NCBI GenBank assembly: GCA_034509925.1
Contig: CM067527.1
Span: forward strand, 4,956,501 to 5,020,500
Direction: 5' to 3'
DNA from: Hirudinaria manillensis
Taxonomy: Eukaryota; Annelida; Clitellata; Hirudinida; Hirudinidae
Length of the DNA: 64,000 bases
The notes beneath the pieces are model-generated. The model was not told where the DNA came from and did no database searches. It saw only the letters and a list, made by a program, of their open reading frames with translations. Positions 52,841 to 64,000 of the stretch are shown in pieces. Position numbers and translations under genes: made by a program. The number at the start of each line of letters is the position of its first letter. Position 1 is the stretch's first letter.

Positions 52841-53190
52841 CACATAAATTACCACACATTATTATTATTGTTATTATTGTTATTATTATTATCATCACAT
52901 AAATAACTCTATTATATATTCACATAAGTTCACTAAGTTGTCATAACATTATGTGTGAAAGGCCACATTGATTTTTAATTATTTCAACCCAAGTTTTTTG
53001 TTTTTCATCCCAGGTTCGAACATCTTACACTGCAAATGAAATTTTGTGGGGAGCTTCGTTTTCGCCGATGTTGACTTTCAATCCATTTATAAAGAAAAAC
53101 GAATTAAACTATGACAATTTCGAGGAAATTCAATTGACTCTGCCCCAGCCATTCCTGCAATTTCCAAATCGAAAACTTTTTAAAGACTAA
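51207..53190 (+). CDS. Inward-rectifier potassium channel (Kir family)
   Basis: Two exons, 51207-52349 and 53014-53190, close in phase to 439 aa. M1 (RYCLLLSIAANVSTWTLF) is preceded by a slide-helix-like LNDFYTTLSDLKW. The pore contains CILNVNSFITCFLFSIE, the selectivity filter TIGYG (212-216) and a second extracellular Cys (DNCPSA), as in Kir channels. M2 starts QSYVAIMI, and the cytoplasmic immunoglobulin-like domain follows (RQAVISFNNGVPSF, LTLNIEETVSSDLFLAWPV, TSYTANEILWG). The N-terminus of about 130 residues is longer than the usual Kir2 N-terminus and is Lys/Ser-rich. At the M2 position that is Asp in strongly rectifying Kir2 the residue is Ser (S242), which suggests weak rectification. 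A telomere-like repeat follows 20 bp after the stop. Confidence 0.93.
52758..52894. repeat. (TTA)n tract in the Kir intron
   Basis: About 80 bp of ATTATT repeats, then a near-repeat of the flanking motif (TATCACATAA, then more ATTATT), inside the single coding intron of the channel gene. Confidence 0.9.
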
Positions 53191-53206
53191 TAGGTACCTA
53201 CCTTCA

Positions 53207-53297
53207 CACTTAATCCTAACCTTAACCCTAACCTTAACCCTAACCCTAACCTTAACCCTAACCCTAACCTTAACCCTAACCTTAACCCTAACCCTAG
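53207..53297 (-). repeat. Interstitial telomere-like repeat, TTAGGG type with TTAAGG variants
   Basis: CCCTAA and CCTTAA hexamers alternate for about 90 bp (CTAACCTTAACCCTAACC and so on). CCCTAA is the complement of the common animal telomere repeat TTAGGG. The array starts about 17 bp after the Kir stop codon. Confidence 0.9.
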
Positions 53298-53300
53298 CTA

Positions 53301-54243
53301 TGAATGTAGGTCGGTCGGTTCGTTGATTTCAAAAAGCTGTTCTTCAGGAAGGTTTTTAATTGAGTGAATTATTTGTAAGCCTTGAGAATCAATTACTTGG
53401 TGCCGTTGTCCTCAGGGCACGCACAAGGTCACAAACTCACAAGCATCTCAATTCTGAACGATGTCCCTGGATTTGAAATTTCCCACGACGCCAAAAAGTC
53501 ATGACTTTTTTTTCAGATTTATTTTTTAAATTAATTTTTTAAATTAATTTTTATAATATTTTTTTGTCTACCATAAAAAATAAGAAAGTCTGATTAAAGA
53601 AGGTCAGAAAAACTACAGTATCTAAAAATAATAATAATAATATTAGCATTAATTTGTTAATGAATATTCATTACTTTGGCTGATAGTTGGATGCCTGATT
53701 CATAGGGTCTGGTTCTCTTCAAAACAACTTAGGAAGCCCATGGAAAATTACTGAATTGCATTAAAACCGAAAGCTCTAGGGGAAAGAATGCGATTGGGTA
53801 GATGGATGGGTGGGTGGATGGGTGAAATGGGGATTCGATGATGGACTGAGAAAGAGTTGAAAGTGAAAAACCAACTTTCGAAAATTTCGATTCCTTTCGC
53901 AATCGTTGAAATGAAAATGAAAGCAATTTTATTCAACGAAATAGGTTTAAAGACTCTAATCAAAACATTTGCCTTTAAAATATTTACATTAACAAATATT
54001 TTAATTAAAAAACATTTGAAAACGAAGCAGATGTGCGCATTTAAGAGCACAGAAAACAGTGTTTTTGCGTTCATGAGTCTGCAAACGTTTACGACTGAAC
54101 CGTAAAACATTGCAAACGATAAATAAATAAATAGATATTCAAGAATAAATAGCCAATCGATTGAGAACAAAATATTTAATAAAGCAGTGAACATTTAAAT
54201 ATCGAGAAATATCGCAAGAGTTATTAAAACTTTGAAGAACATT
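53301..54243. other. Intergenic, nothing firm
   Basis: AT-rich spacer between the convergent Kir and inhibitor genes. A GGAT/GGGT run lies near 53797-53826. The minus-strand ORF at 53748-54194 is compositionally AT-driven and unsupported. Confidence 0.55.
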
Positions 54244-55217
54244 TCATCCAATATAAGGAGGGTTTTGCACGAGACCGCGTTCACATAACAAGATCCTCAC
54301 TCTGTTCGGTCTGAAGTCGATGCTTAGTGGCCACCCCATTGGGATTATTTCCACCTGCAAATGATGATGATGATGATGATGATGGAGATGTTGATGATGA
54401 TGAGGAGGAGGAGGAGGAGGAGGTGGAAATGGAGGAGGAGGAGAATGAGGAGGAGGAGAATGAGGAGGAGGATGGTGGCATAGTAGAAGATTAAGATGAT
54501 GATGAGGCAATGACTAAGATGACAAAGACGGACTTCGACGTGATCATCGCAAAACCTGTGCGCGACTTTTAAAAGCTGATTTTTAATCAATCAATCTTTA
54601 ATTAAATTAAAATTCCTAATTATTTTTTCAAGGAATATTTTGAACAATTTGTCTAAAAAATATCTGAACTTTATCGAATTACCTCTAGACTCGGGTACTC
54701 AGCTAAAATGGCTTCCCTTGCTTCTTCTCCTGTCTTGTCAAAAGTCATTGACGTTAAGCAAAGTCATCATCTTTCGATCGGTCAGTTTGAATAAAATATC
54801 GAAAGAAATTGAATAAAATTTGAATAAATCGGTCGATAAATAATTTCGATTTATTAAGACCCAATTTATATTCCTTCGAAATGGCTTATCATCGTTCCCT
54901 TTTCCCAGCTTTAAGGTCAATAACTTAATTTTTGCTTTTTAAGACTCTGATTTGAAATTATTTCCATCAACGAATTATATTTTCAAATTACTTTTCCGAC
55001 TAATTCCGGCCACGTTTTCGTGGGATCCGGTGAAACTATAATCCTCTCCTCCTCGATGACCTCAACATCTCTCTTTTCTTCATCTTCCAATCTTGAAAAA
55101 GGAATTTCAAGCAAATGTTGACAAACACCGAAGCACCATAATGTTGTTTACTTTTTCAACTTACGGATGACTGAAGCTGAGAACCAAGAAACCCAAGAGA
55201 AACAACAGAGCCTTCAT
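54244..55217 (-). CDS. Secreted eglin-like serine protease inhibitor (potato inhibitor I family)
   Basis: Four exons close exactly to 104 aa: 55217-55165, 55091-54992, 54733-54683 and 54354-54244. Residues 1-16 form a signal peptide (MKALLFLLGFLVLSFS). After an acidic linker the mature domain has TWPELVGK, EEAREAILAEYPSL, the binding loop WPLSIDFRPNRVRI and the C-terminus VQNPPYIG. This is the fold of eglin c from the medicinal leech (FPEVVGK, AREYF, binding loop, HVPHVG). By alignment P1 is Ile and P1-prime Asp, and the two arginines that brace the loop are kept. It probably inhibits chymotrypsin- or elastase-like proteases outside the cell. Unlike eglin c it has one Cys, and it adds a Glu-rich linker. 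A TATA box precedes the start. The last intron contains GAT and GGA repeats. Confidence 0.94.
54360..54482. repeat. ATG/GAG/GGA simple repeats in the inhibitor intron
   Basis: ATGATG followed by GAGGAG and GGAGGAGAATGAG units directly upstream (minus strand) of the final exon acceptor. On the gene strand this is a CAT/CTC-rich pyrimidine tract next to TTTGCAG. Confidence 0.9.
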
Positions 55218-55253
55218 CTTTCTTCTTCTCCTCAACCACTCGGGCTCTCCTTC

Positions 55254-55261
55254 TATTTATA
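55254..55261 (-). promoter_or_regulatory. TATA box of the eglin-like gene
   Basis: The minus strand reads CTATAAATAGAAGG, a perfect TATAAATA, 37 bp before the ATG. With a usual 25-30 bp TATA-to-start spacing this implies a very short 5-prime UTR. Confidence 0.65.
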
Positions 55262-55516
55262 GCTCATTCATGGAGTTCACACACGTACATACATGCACAC
55301 GCACGTGCAGACACACACATCCGTTCACGTGCACAACCCAGGTCCACTCGTATTCGCCTTTAATTATGAAGCCAATTCATAATTTCATACATAATTTCTA
55401 AACCATCGATAAATTGGTTCACACGAATATCTTCATTCGAACCATGTGTAATTATTTTTGCTGTCAATTATTTTTTTTAGGAAATTTTGAAATACATTGA
55501 ACATTATTTACACTTT

Positions 55517-55672
55517 ATATTATATTATATTATATTATATTATATTATATTATATTATATTATATTATATTATATTATATTATATTATATTATATTATAT
55601 TATATTATATTATATTATATTATATTATATTATATTATATTATATTATATTATATTATATTATATTATATTA
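55517..55672. repeat. (TTATA)n pentanucleotide array
   Basis: About 31 perfect five-base units, unusual here because most repeats in the window are triplets. Confidence 0.97.
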
Positions 55673-56213
55673 TTGCTATTATTTAGATTATTGAATGCCA
55701 CTTAGTGCAAAACTCACGATTAATAGGAAAATTATGTCATTAAATACTTTTAATAAATATCCAAAATATGGTGAATTTAGTCGGCACAATGTGGCATTTT
55801 ATGGAAATATGATAATGGTGATAAGTAAGTCATGATGGTGATAAGTCATAAATTAACTATTATTTATCAATTGAATTAATTAATTAATTATATTTGTTGA
55901 AATAAAATATTTCTATCGATATTTTATTAATGCGTTTATTAAAATTTATTAAATCACAACATTAATAATGACGACGATGATGATGATGTTGTTGTTGTTG
56001 TTGTACAAAGTCACGTATACAATTTGCTTGAACTGGACCTAAGATCACGTGATATGTTTTCCAAATTTCCAGGTAATTCAAACCCCAGCAACTGAAACTT
56101 GGTATCATCATCATCATCACCATCAACAACTCATTCCTCATCATTATAACAGAACCTTAACCGAGCTATTAATGTAGTTTACTATTAATACTACTAATAT
56201 ATTTTATCAAATG

Positions 56214-56248
<35 letters not shown>

Positions 56249-56385
56249 CACCATTACCAAGGCTGGAAGCAGTAGTATGATGGCACTTCATTTTCGTTAA
56301 ACAATTATTCATTTTTGTTTATTACATTTGTCTTTAAAATGAATTAAAAATAAAAAGAAAATTAAATAGATGGATAAATAAATAT

Positions 56386-56416
<31 letters not shown>

Positions 56417-56588
56417 CGTTAATAATAATTCGAATCGAACAAACACGTGAGTCACGTTGTTATCTTTTCACCGAAACTGCGCTCTTTTTATTGACGTCGA
56501 AAGGAATTTTTAAGAAATTAATTCAATTAAATTTTTTTTAAATTGCAATTTTTACATTTGTTAAATTTTTAAAAACGATTTATTTATT

Positions 56589-56621
<33 letters not shown>

Positions 56622-56877
56622 TGACAATAATAAATTAACGATCAGCAAAGCCATAAATAAAATCAACCGAAACTAATCTGTAATTTTTATAATATTTGTT
56701 TTTATAATATTTTTTTCAATTCATTCGAAGGGTTGTTTCCATGGCGACGAAGTTTTAATAACTTTACGAATTCACTTTTAATATGTTCACAGAATTAAAT
56801 CTTTTTTTTATATTATTTTGATAAGGAATCTCGATTCAGGTTATCAGTTATTATAGATTGTGGGTGAGAAGCACGTA

Positions 56878-57102
<225 letters not shown>

Positions 57103-57894
57103 CATCGTCATTGTTATTATTTTTATTTTTATTACCAAAATTATTTGTTCGTTTTATTTCATGGACATTTATTTTATAAAATTGAAATATAATTAATTTA
57201 GCACTAAATCCTATGAGAACATCATGATCATCATCGTGATCATCATCAGCTAATCAGTTGTAAATATTGACGAAATAGTTTGTCAAAAGCAATTAAGATT
57301 GTGGCGCCTAGCGGTGACCTCTAGCGGAATGATTTGTTGGTCAAGTTTGGCAGTCAATGAATCCGTTCAAGAACTCGTAACAGAAGCGGAGGTCTGTTTG
57401 GAGTTCAATCAACGATTCAATCACCTATTCAATCAACGATTCAATCAATCCACGTTCCAAGAATTTCAGGTCAGAATCTCGAAGCCTGCATTTTCTTCAC
57501 AAAATAACCTTTTCTCAGCAGTTCTCGGGAGAAAACACTTCAATTCTTTAAACATGCCCACGTTGTTTTTATTATTTAATTTCTAAATAAGTTAAATCAA
57601 TTACTAATTTAATAATATTAAATTTAAAGAATATTTATTAAAAACAGCATCAAAGGCGATTAATATCGACGATCGAGAAGCACCATTGAAAACAATTGAT
57701 TGAAAGACATAATTATTGACTATGCAAATAATTTACTTACAAACAAATTACTTAAAACTAATTTACAATGTAAATTGTAAAAAAAAAATAAAATAAACAT
57801 TTTATCAACAAAGCAAAACAGACTCCAACTCAATCGCAAAAACTTGGAACAGAACCTAAACGAACCAAATTAACATTTTCAATCCTCAAGAGAT

Positions 57895-58629
57895 TCATTT
57901 CCTTCTGGAAACGTTTGCAACCATGTTTTCGTTTCGTTTGAAAGTCCGAGGTTGTGGAATGGGAATTATAATATTATAATTGCGAGGTTGAGGGATCGGA
58001 ATTATAATATTATAATTGCGAGGTTGTGGGATCGGAATTATAATATTATAATGTGCTTTCAGAGGAGACTCGTCTTTTGGCGTAGCTTTTAAAGCTCTCT
58101 CTGATTTAGCCAATACTCCTCTATCTCGATTGCCATTATTATTGCTATGATTACGATTAGTTGTAGCGGTAATAATAGCATTGACCTTTTTGATATTACT
58201 ATCGGCATTATTATAACTATTTATGGTTGAATTATAATTGTTGTTGTTGTTGCTGCTGCTGTTGTCGTTGAACTTCTTTCCATTTAATGTCAGTTCAATA
58301 TTTTGTTTCGTCAACTGAGACTTGATTGAAGAAGCGTTTATATTGTGAGGTTGTTTGGACCTCTTTCCGTCAACCACTCGAATTGATGGCAACCTGTTTT
58401 TCTTTCGCTCACCAGGGGCAGAAAGAATCTTTTTCGTGAATTCTTTCATGTTTTTCACGTCATGTCCGAGTTTTTTCTTGTCGCCATCGAGAAGTTTCTC
58501 GGCCTCGTCGAATGTGTACCTCAGGATCTTCATTCTTTCACGTTTTCTTCTCTTTTTTATGTCTTCTTTCGCTTCCTCTCCCTTCGTCAACATTTCCAAT
58601 TCTTCTCTTTTGGAGGCCTTAATTAGGTT
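57895..58629 (-). CDS. Basic Asn-rich protein segment with three 12-residue C-terminal repeats; possible cytoplasmic tail of the EGF protein
   Basis: The exon opens after TTTTTTAG at 58629 (NLIKASKREELEMLTKGEEA) and runs to a stop at 57895. It begins with a charged, helical, Lys/Arg/Glu-rich segment, then an Asn-rich stretch, and ends with three copies of YNIIIPIPQPRN before the stop. The position directly downstream of a transmembrane exon on the same strand suggests the cytoplasmic tail of the EGF-repeat protein. However, the upstream exon ends in phase 1 and this one needs phase 0, so either my splice sites are wrong, a small exon is missing or it is a separate gene. No family was recognised. 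Confidence 0.55.
   Translation of the reverse strand, partial: NLIKASKREELEMLTKGEEAKEDIKKRRKRERMKILRYTFDEAEKLLDGDKKKLGHDVKNMKEFTKKILSAPGERKKNRLPSIRVVDGKRSKQPHNINASSIKSQLTKQNIELTLNGKKFNDNSSSNNNNNYNSTINSYNNADSNIKKVNAIITATTNRNHSNNNGNRDRGVLAKSERALKATPKDESPLKAHYNIIIPIPQPRNYNIIIPIPQPRNYNIIIPIPQPRTFKRNENMVANVSRRK
57952..58060 (-). repeat. 36-bp coding minisatellite, three units, each with a 16-bp palindrome
   Basis: The unit GAGGTTGAGGGATCGGAATT plus ATAATATTATAATTGC occurs three times in tandem. Each contains ATTATAATATTATAAT, a perfect palindrome. In the minus-strand frame it encodes YNIIIPIPQPRN repeats. Confidence 0.92.
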
Positions 58630-58859
58630 CTAAAAAATATTCTTAATTCATAAATCATTATAATTCCTTGTTATCGACATAAATAATCATAATCGCCTAG
58701 ATTTAAAAAATGTAAATGTTTATTGTTATTAATTTATCACTTATTTATTTATTATTAATGTAAATAATTAATAAATGAAATAATTAAAATAATAATAAAT
58801 AAAATAATTAAAATAATTAATAAATAAAATAATTAAAATAATTAATAAATAAAATCAAC

Positions 58860-60615
58860 TCGCTTTTTCTCGTTTTACGGCCTTCCTCTTGACAACGAAC
58901 CAATAAACAGCAATTCTGAAAAATTGTAAACAAGTAAACATTTGATGAATCAGTTAAAACGCTTATTCAACCAATCAGAACGATCGGCATCAGGCGTTAC
59001 CATGGTGACCAGTCTTAATGAAGTTACCATGGAAGATGTTTTTAAAATTATGCCATAGAAAAAGCACTGAATGAGGTCAAAGTTCAACAAAATGTGCAAA
59101 GAACTTAAAAACAAAACAAAAAAACGAACCCGATGCTTTGAATGAGGACAACGAATGAAATAATTCCTCCAATCAATTTATATTCAAATCCATCGTCTTG
59201 TAATTCTTCTGTTCTTCCTCAAAAATAAATTATTAATTAGATTTTCAGGAATAATGATTTTAAAATAAATATTTATTTTTTTAAAATAAATATTTTTTTA
59301 AAATAAATATTTATTTTAAAACCTATTAGAGGCGATAATGATAACATTTCATATCAATGCAGTGTTATGTTCTGTTAAAATGATCAAATGAAATAGATTT
59401 AGAATCTGAAATAATAACTTATAAATTATTGAACAAGTAAACAACAATAATAACAATTATAATTATTATAATTTTATAATTATAAATTTACAATTATAGT
59501 TATTACTTGTTATCAATATTTAAATAAATACTTACTTTAAGCAATGTATTTATTTATATTAATTTATATTTTTTTGTAACTTATATTATTTGTAATTAAG
59601 CAATACAATATTTTATAATTATTAATATTATTATCTGTAATATGTTGCAAATAATTGAATCGTTTAACATGCTAACTGATGCATTGATATTCTGTTGGTT
59701 CAATTCCACTTTTGCAGGCACAGTAATAGGAACCCTGGGTGTTCGTGCATTTAGAATGCTCTTCATCGCATAATTCTTTGTCACCCTCACATTCATTAAC
59801 ATCTCATTAAAATTAATTATTTAAATTCGATTAATTTAAATATTAACATATACATGTCGAGATGCGTTCGAATTTTGCTTGATTTTAATTATCGACAATT
59901 TACTTTAAAATGTGTGAAATTAAAGAAAAAATTGTTTTGAAATTGTTTGTAAAACACCTTGGCATTCGATTGAATCGTTGGTGACAGGTGCGTATCCTAT
60001 GTTGCAGATGCACAGGTATGATCCAGGTGTGTTGTGACAGGTAGATGTCATGACGTCACAAAACGTGATGCTGGATTTGCATTCGTCGATATCTTTCAAA
60101 GACATTTCAATGATAATCCAATTATTAAATGATAATAAATAATACTTACTAGTACTTAATAACTTAATAATGATTAATGTTGCAATACAAATAGTAATTG
60201 GATGTTATTTATGTTATTAATCAATCATAACAGAGAAATACTGCGATCGTAAATAAACGAAATAAAAGTTAATTTATATAAATATATATTATTTTGTAAA
60301 ATTTAAAAGTAATAATCAATTTATGTTTCCTATTTAATTGAATTTTTTAATTTTGCAATTTATTTGTAATTAATAAAAATAATATAAATAAAACAGAACA
60401 TTTGTCTTCTGTTAACCTGCACAAATGGTTCCATTGAATACTTCATGAAATACTTCCTCATAACCAGCCTTGCAACGACACACGAAACTTCCTGCCGTGT
60501 TGATGCATCTTGTTGTTGAATTGTCGCATAAATTCTCGTATATTTCACATTCATTAATATCTGCAATAATAGTAATAATAATATTTTATAATTATTTAGT
60601 AATATTCACTATTAC

Positions 60616-60646
<31 letters not shown>

Positions 60647-62876
60647 TAAATTTAAATTTTGCTAGAATGTCCTTAAAACCTTCTGAATCAGACAGCAATT
60701 AGTCAATATTGGAGTCACATTAAATAATAAAATTCCAATAAACATTTAAATATTTCAGTAAACTTTAAGACGACATCTTCAAATATTTTGGTTCATATTT
60801 GCATTCTTAACAATGCATCTCAAAGGGTGATTCAACCAACCCTGGCAGGTATGGAAAGTTCCACTGATGTTCAAAAACCCAGGTTTGCATCTGCAGACGA
60901 AAGTTGAGTAAATGTTGTCGCAACTTGTTGAAACAGAATCGCATATGTTGTCCAACGTATGACATTCATCCAAATCTATAAAAACCGTAACATCCGTTAC
61001 TGAGGTATGATGTTATATGAGATCATAGGTGTAGCAATCAGACACACATTAACTGAATAATTACTGAATAAAACCATTTATAAAGTTCAGATTTATTGAA
61101 TTTTTTAAATTTAAGATATATATTCTGTGTGAATAATATACACATCCTCTTATTTTGGGCTTCGTATGCCCATTAAAATCAGGGTTATCATAAAAAAAGT
61201 GGTAGGTCATAAAGCTTCTTCTACCACTGTACATATTCTGTGTATAAGTGACTGAATGTTATTAAACAAATGTTATTTCAAATTTAATTAAACAAATTAA
61301 TCACGAAATTTCGATTATAATTTTAATTATTATTATTGTTATTACTAATTAATTAATATTATTACCCTGACAAGACCTCCCATCACCACTGGAAAACCCA
61401 GGTTTGCATTGACACAGGTAGGTGCCAGGTACATTTTGACACATGGTTGTCTCAACATCGCAAATCGAAGAATTCCTTTCGCATTCGTCAACGTCTGTCA
61501 TTATATTATTATAATAGATAACAATATTAACACCATATATTTAAATTATTAAATTATAATGTAGCCTTTAATTTATTCATTACCGTTCAGTAGAAGCTAA
61601 TTAATCATTAATGACCTTTGCATTTCAGACGTTCATTGGAAGGTTCAAAGCCATCCTTGCACTTGCAATGATAACCTCCAGGCTTGTTGACGCAAACGCT
61701 ACTCATTTCGTCGCATTTGCTTCCAGACCTGCACTCGTCGATATCTATGAATAATCACGAGCTTGTGTTTGAATATTAATCATATAACTGCTATAGCCGC
61801 CACTATAAAATGAAATCATTTTGGATTTTAATTCTTAAAGAATTAATTAAACAATTTCATTTTATTTAACTTATTACAAAAAACCTCGACATTTCCTTGT
61901 TTCATTTCCCGGAACGAAATGCTCCTTGCACTGACAATAATAGGTTCCAATCGTGTTCATGCATCCAACCGTCGTCTCAGAATCGCAGGCATTTTTGAGT
62001 TGACATTCGTCGTAATCTGAAAATTCGAATTTTATTTTAATTCCCTCCCTCCGGAAAAAAAACAGTTTTTTCCAGCAGTCTTTTCCAACCATCAGTGTAT
62101 TTATAATAATTTATAATAATATATTATGTTAATAATAATAATTATTTATGTAATATATTATATTAATAATTATGTAATTTGACTACCATCGCACATGTCA
62201 GAAGACTTGCTTTTGTTGTAGAAGCCTCTGTTACACCTGCATTGGTAGCTTCCAACGGTGTTGACGCACCTGGTTGAAGGTGTCATGCACAGGTCAACGG
62301 ACGTCATGCATTCGTTCACGTCTGTCATCAATTGATTTATATTTATTACAATATATAATCTATAATATTACATTTAATTTATCAATTGCTATCGCTTATT
62401 ATTTTCGTTTCCAGTACTTTTTCGAACTTATTTTCTCAGCCATAATAAATCGAAGGCTACAGGTTTTGTGCCAATCTACGTTGTATCATCATCATACTTC
62501 ATCTCGTACTTTCGAAGAGCCTTTTCTCAGTGTAACAAATGCTCCTATAAATTGAGAACCACCCTTGTTTTTAAATTCCACATCAGTCTAATTTTATCTC
62601 CAAATCTTTTTACTGATTTTTTATTACTTTTTGCTTCAATCTTTTTCTTCTTATTGACATCTGCCAGCATAGGAAGTACATTCACAAGATTAACCAGAAG
62701 AGCTGGAAAAGATAAAACGTTATAAAGAAAAATTCACAAACCCTGGCAAGAGAATCGATTGGCTGGGTTCCGTTCAAATCCCACTTTGCATTCGCATACG
62801 TAACTTCCGATGGTGTTTCTGCAGAAAGCAGAAGTGGGATCGCAGAAGTTCAATTGATTCTTGCACTCATCGAGAT
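58860..62876 (-). CDS. Multi-cbEGF single-pass transmembrane protein (partial, 5-prime end outside window)
   Basis: Nine separate exons each encode one calcium-binding EGF module: 62876-62742, 62321-62187, 62016-61885, 61744-61616, 61494-61366, 60975-60841, 60560-60417, 60092-59958 and 59802-59677. All have lengths divisible by three and phase 1 ends. Each begins D-x-(D/N)-EC and contains the C-x-N-T-x-G-S/T-(Y/F)-x-C calcium/hydroxylation pattern (for example CRNTIGSYVCEC and CHNTPGSYLCIC). Two more exons (59217-59130 and 58915-58860) give a membrane segment, KLIGGIISFVVLIQSIGIAV, followed by basic KRKAVKREKA. The protein is therefore probably an extracellular rod of EGF modules anchored in the membrane. 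Fibrillin-like modules are common to many receptors and matrix proteins, so I give no name. The signal peptide and further modules should lie beyond 64000. Confidence 0.85.
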
Positions 62877-64000
62877 CTGATATGATTTTTTTAATCTTTA
62901 TTCTGAATTTTTTATTTGAAAATGAGTTTTACTTTTATTTTAGTTATTGTTAGTAATCCAATTTTAGCACTCATTTCAATGAGTTGGTTATCCTCCCTAG
63001 CGAGTCTAATCGAATCATCGTCAAATCAAATGCCATAATCTCTTAGATGGACTTCTCGATCAACCTCGAATATATTTTATCCCGCTCCAAATAATTGAAC
63101 AAAATTTCTCACACCAGTCACAGACTCTGATATTTGTTGTGCGTCGATATTTAGTAAGAAATACATAAATATCACGACCATAATCAAACAATAGTGACTA
63201 ATATCAGCTTCGATGCCTTTAGAACTTTTATTTATCAATGTTTTCCTCGAAAACAAGCTACGTCACAAATATTTTATTGGATCTCCATTTACTATCTTCG
63301 TTTACATTTGCCAACGGTCGTAGCCCTCCTGTGACACAGAAAAATTTTTGAACCGGGTGGAAGACGAGCAATTTAATATTTGACTTCATTCCTGGGTTCG
63401 GGCAAAAATTTTTATCAAAGCTATATTTTTTAAGAAATTCAACGTATAAATTGCATAAATGAACTCAATTTTCTATAACAGCGGCCGCTTGCAATGTCGA
63501 AGTGATTTTTGTTATCTATACAAATTTCTAATAACAATAATATTTAATTGGTGACTCTTTTACGAATATTACTTCAAATACCGAACTCATGAGAGTTTGG
63601 TGTTGTAAGATGAATGCAGCAGAAAAATATTGAAATTTTTATTTTAATTAATTCTTTAAGTAATATTTTATTTTCTTAATATAATGAATTTTGAACTCAA
63701 ATAATTTATATTATTAATAATAGTTCAATTTTGTAGCGTGATGGAGAGATGTGTGCCATTGCGATGTTGGTAAATATTCGTTAGGTATCCGATTTCTGCT
63801 ATGATTATGCAATTTTGGTTCGCATATAAGCTGTTGAATGGTTTTAAGCAACTTATGCATGGTCGAAGCTATAATAAAATTCTTGGATCTAATGTTTCGG
63901 TTCGATTGTGCCAGCAAATCCGTGATTGCAAAACTGTTTATTATTTAATCACATACCACGTTCCATAGAACAAGTTTTTTTACCATTTGAGGACCAACCT
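62877..64000. other. Intron of the EGF gene or intergenic; possible repeat debris
   Basis: No EGF module is recognised here. The sequence around 63240-63620 is less AT-rich than its surroundings, includes GCGGCCGC at 63482, and might be old transposon remains. I see no diagnostic motif. Confidence 0.35.

Noticed and set aside
53748..54194. Hydrophobic 148-codon minus-strand ORF
   Set aside because: Phe/Ile-rich composition follows from AT-rich DNA; no membrane-protein family pattern and no splice context.
57299..57586. Plus-strand 95-codon ORF with repeated FNQRFN
   Set aside because: The repeat comes from short CAATCAACGATT DNA repeats; no splice sites or homologue support it.
61180..61240. 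Short inverted repeat AGTGGTAG/CTACCACT in an EGF intron, considered as a microRNA or MITE
   Set aside because: The arms are only about eight bases and the loop does not pair; too short for a microRNA precursor.
63714..63917. Minus-strand 67-codon ORF near the window end
   Set aside because: Composition is ordinary, but no EGF pattern or other motif is present; it was considered as transposon debris without evidence.

Overview
This window is nuclear DNA of an invertebrate animal. Genes are split into short exons with GT-AG introns, non-coding DNA is AT-rich, and trinucleotide microsatellites (TAA/TTA, TCA/ATG) are everywhere. The most telling gene is a four-exon, secreted, eglin-like (potato inhibitor I family) protease inhibitor at 54.2-55.2 kb. 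Together with lophotrochozoan-style nicotinic receptor subunits and short TTAGGG-like telomeric repeats, this suggests a leech-like annelid. The species is my inference; a glossiphoniid such as Helobdella would fit.

Layout. 0-3 kb: microsatellite-rich, no gene seen. 3.0-4.2 kb (-): three phase-compatible exons of a SRCIN1/sickle-tail/AGAP005037-like scaffold protein, with a possible further exon at 9.2-9.35 kb. 10.8-11.7 kb (-): an intronless unknown protein. 12.0-14.7 kb (-): nicotinic receptor subunit A, followed upstream by a 0.93-kb TAA array. 16.1-18.7 kb: a tandem pair of RRM-protein genes, one broken and one intact, with an isolated KDM5-type JmjN exon inside the broken copy. 19.5-20.0 kb: a large TCA array. 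22.2-25.3 kb (+): nicotinic subunit B. 28.2-36.2 kb (+): a 16-exon PX-SH3-RhoGAP gene of the ARHGAP32/33 (CdGAPr) family. 38.0-39.7 kb (+): an ETS1/2/Pointed-type transcription factor. 40.3-50.5 kb (-): a 20-exon RSPH10B-like MORN-repeat gene. One of its introns holds, in antisense, a 5-kb non-LTR retrotransposon with two intact ORFs and TAA repeats at both ends. 50.9-53.2 kb (+): an inward-rectifier potassium channel preceded by an overlapping small upstream ORF. 54.2-55.2 kb (-): the eglin-like inhibitor. 57.9-62.9 kb (-): nine calcium-binding EGF exons, a transmembrane exon pair and a repeat-bearing tail.

The genes form no operon or pathway; they look like ordinary neighbours covering synaptic signalling, small-GTPase control, transcription, cilia, excitability and secretion. 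The most unusual element is the retrotransposon: a restriction-like endonuclease type with an L1-like ORF1, an ORF1/ORF2 overlap lacking an ATG, a duplicated N-terminal block in ORF2 and an apparent preference for TAA microsatellites. Exon models were built by hand from splice signals, reading phase and remembered family sequences. For both nicotinic genes, the RhoGAP, the ETS gene, the Kir channel and the inhibitor, all phases close.
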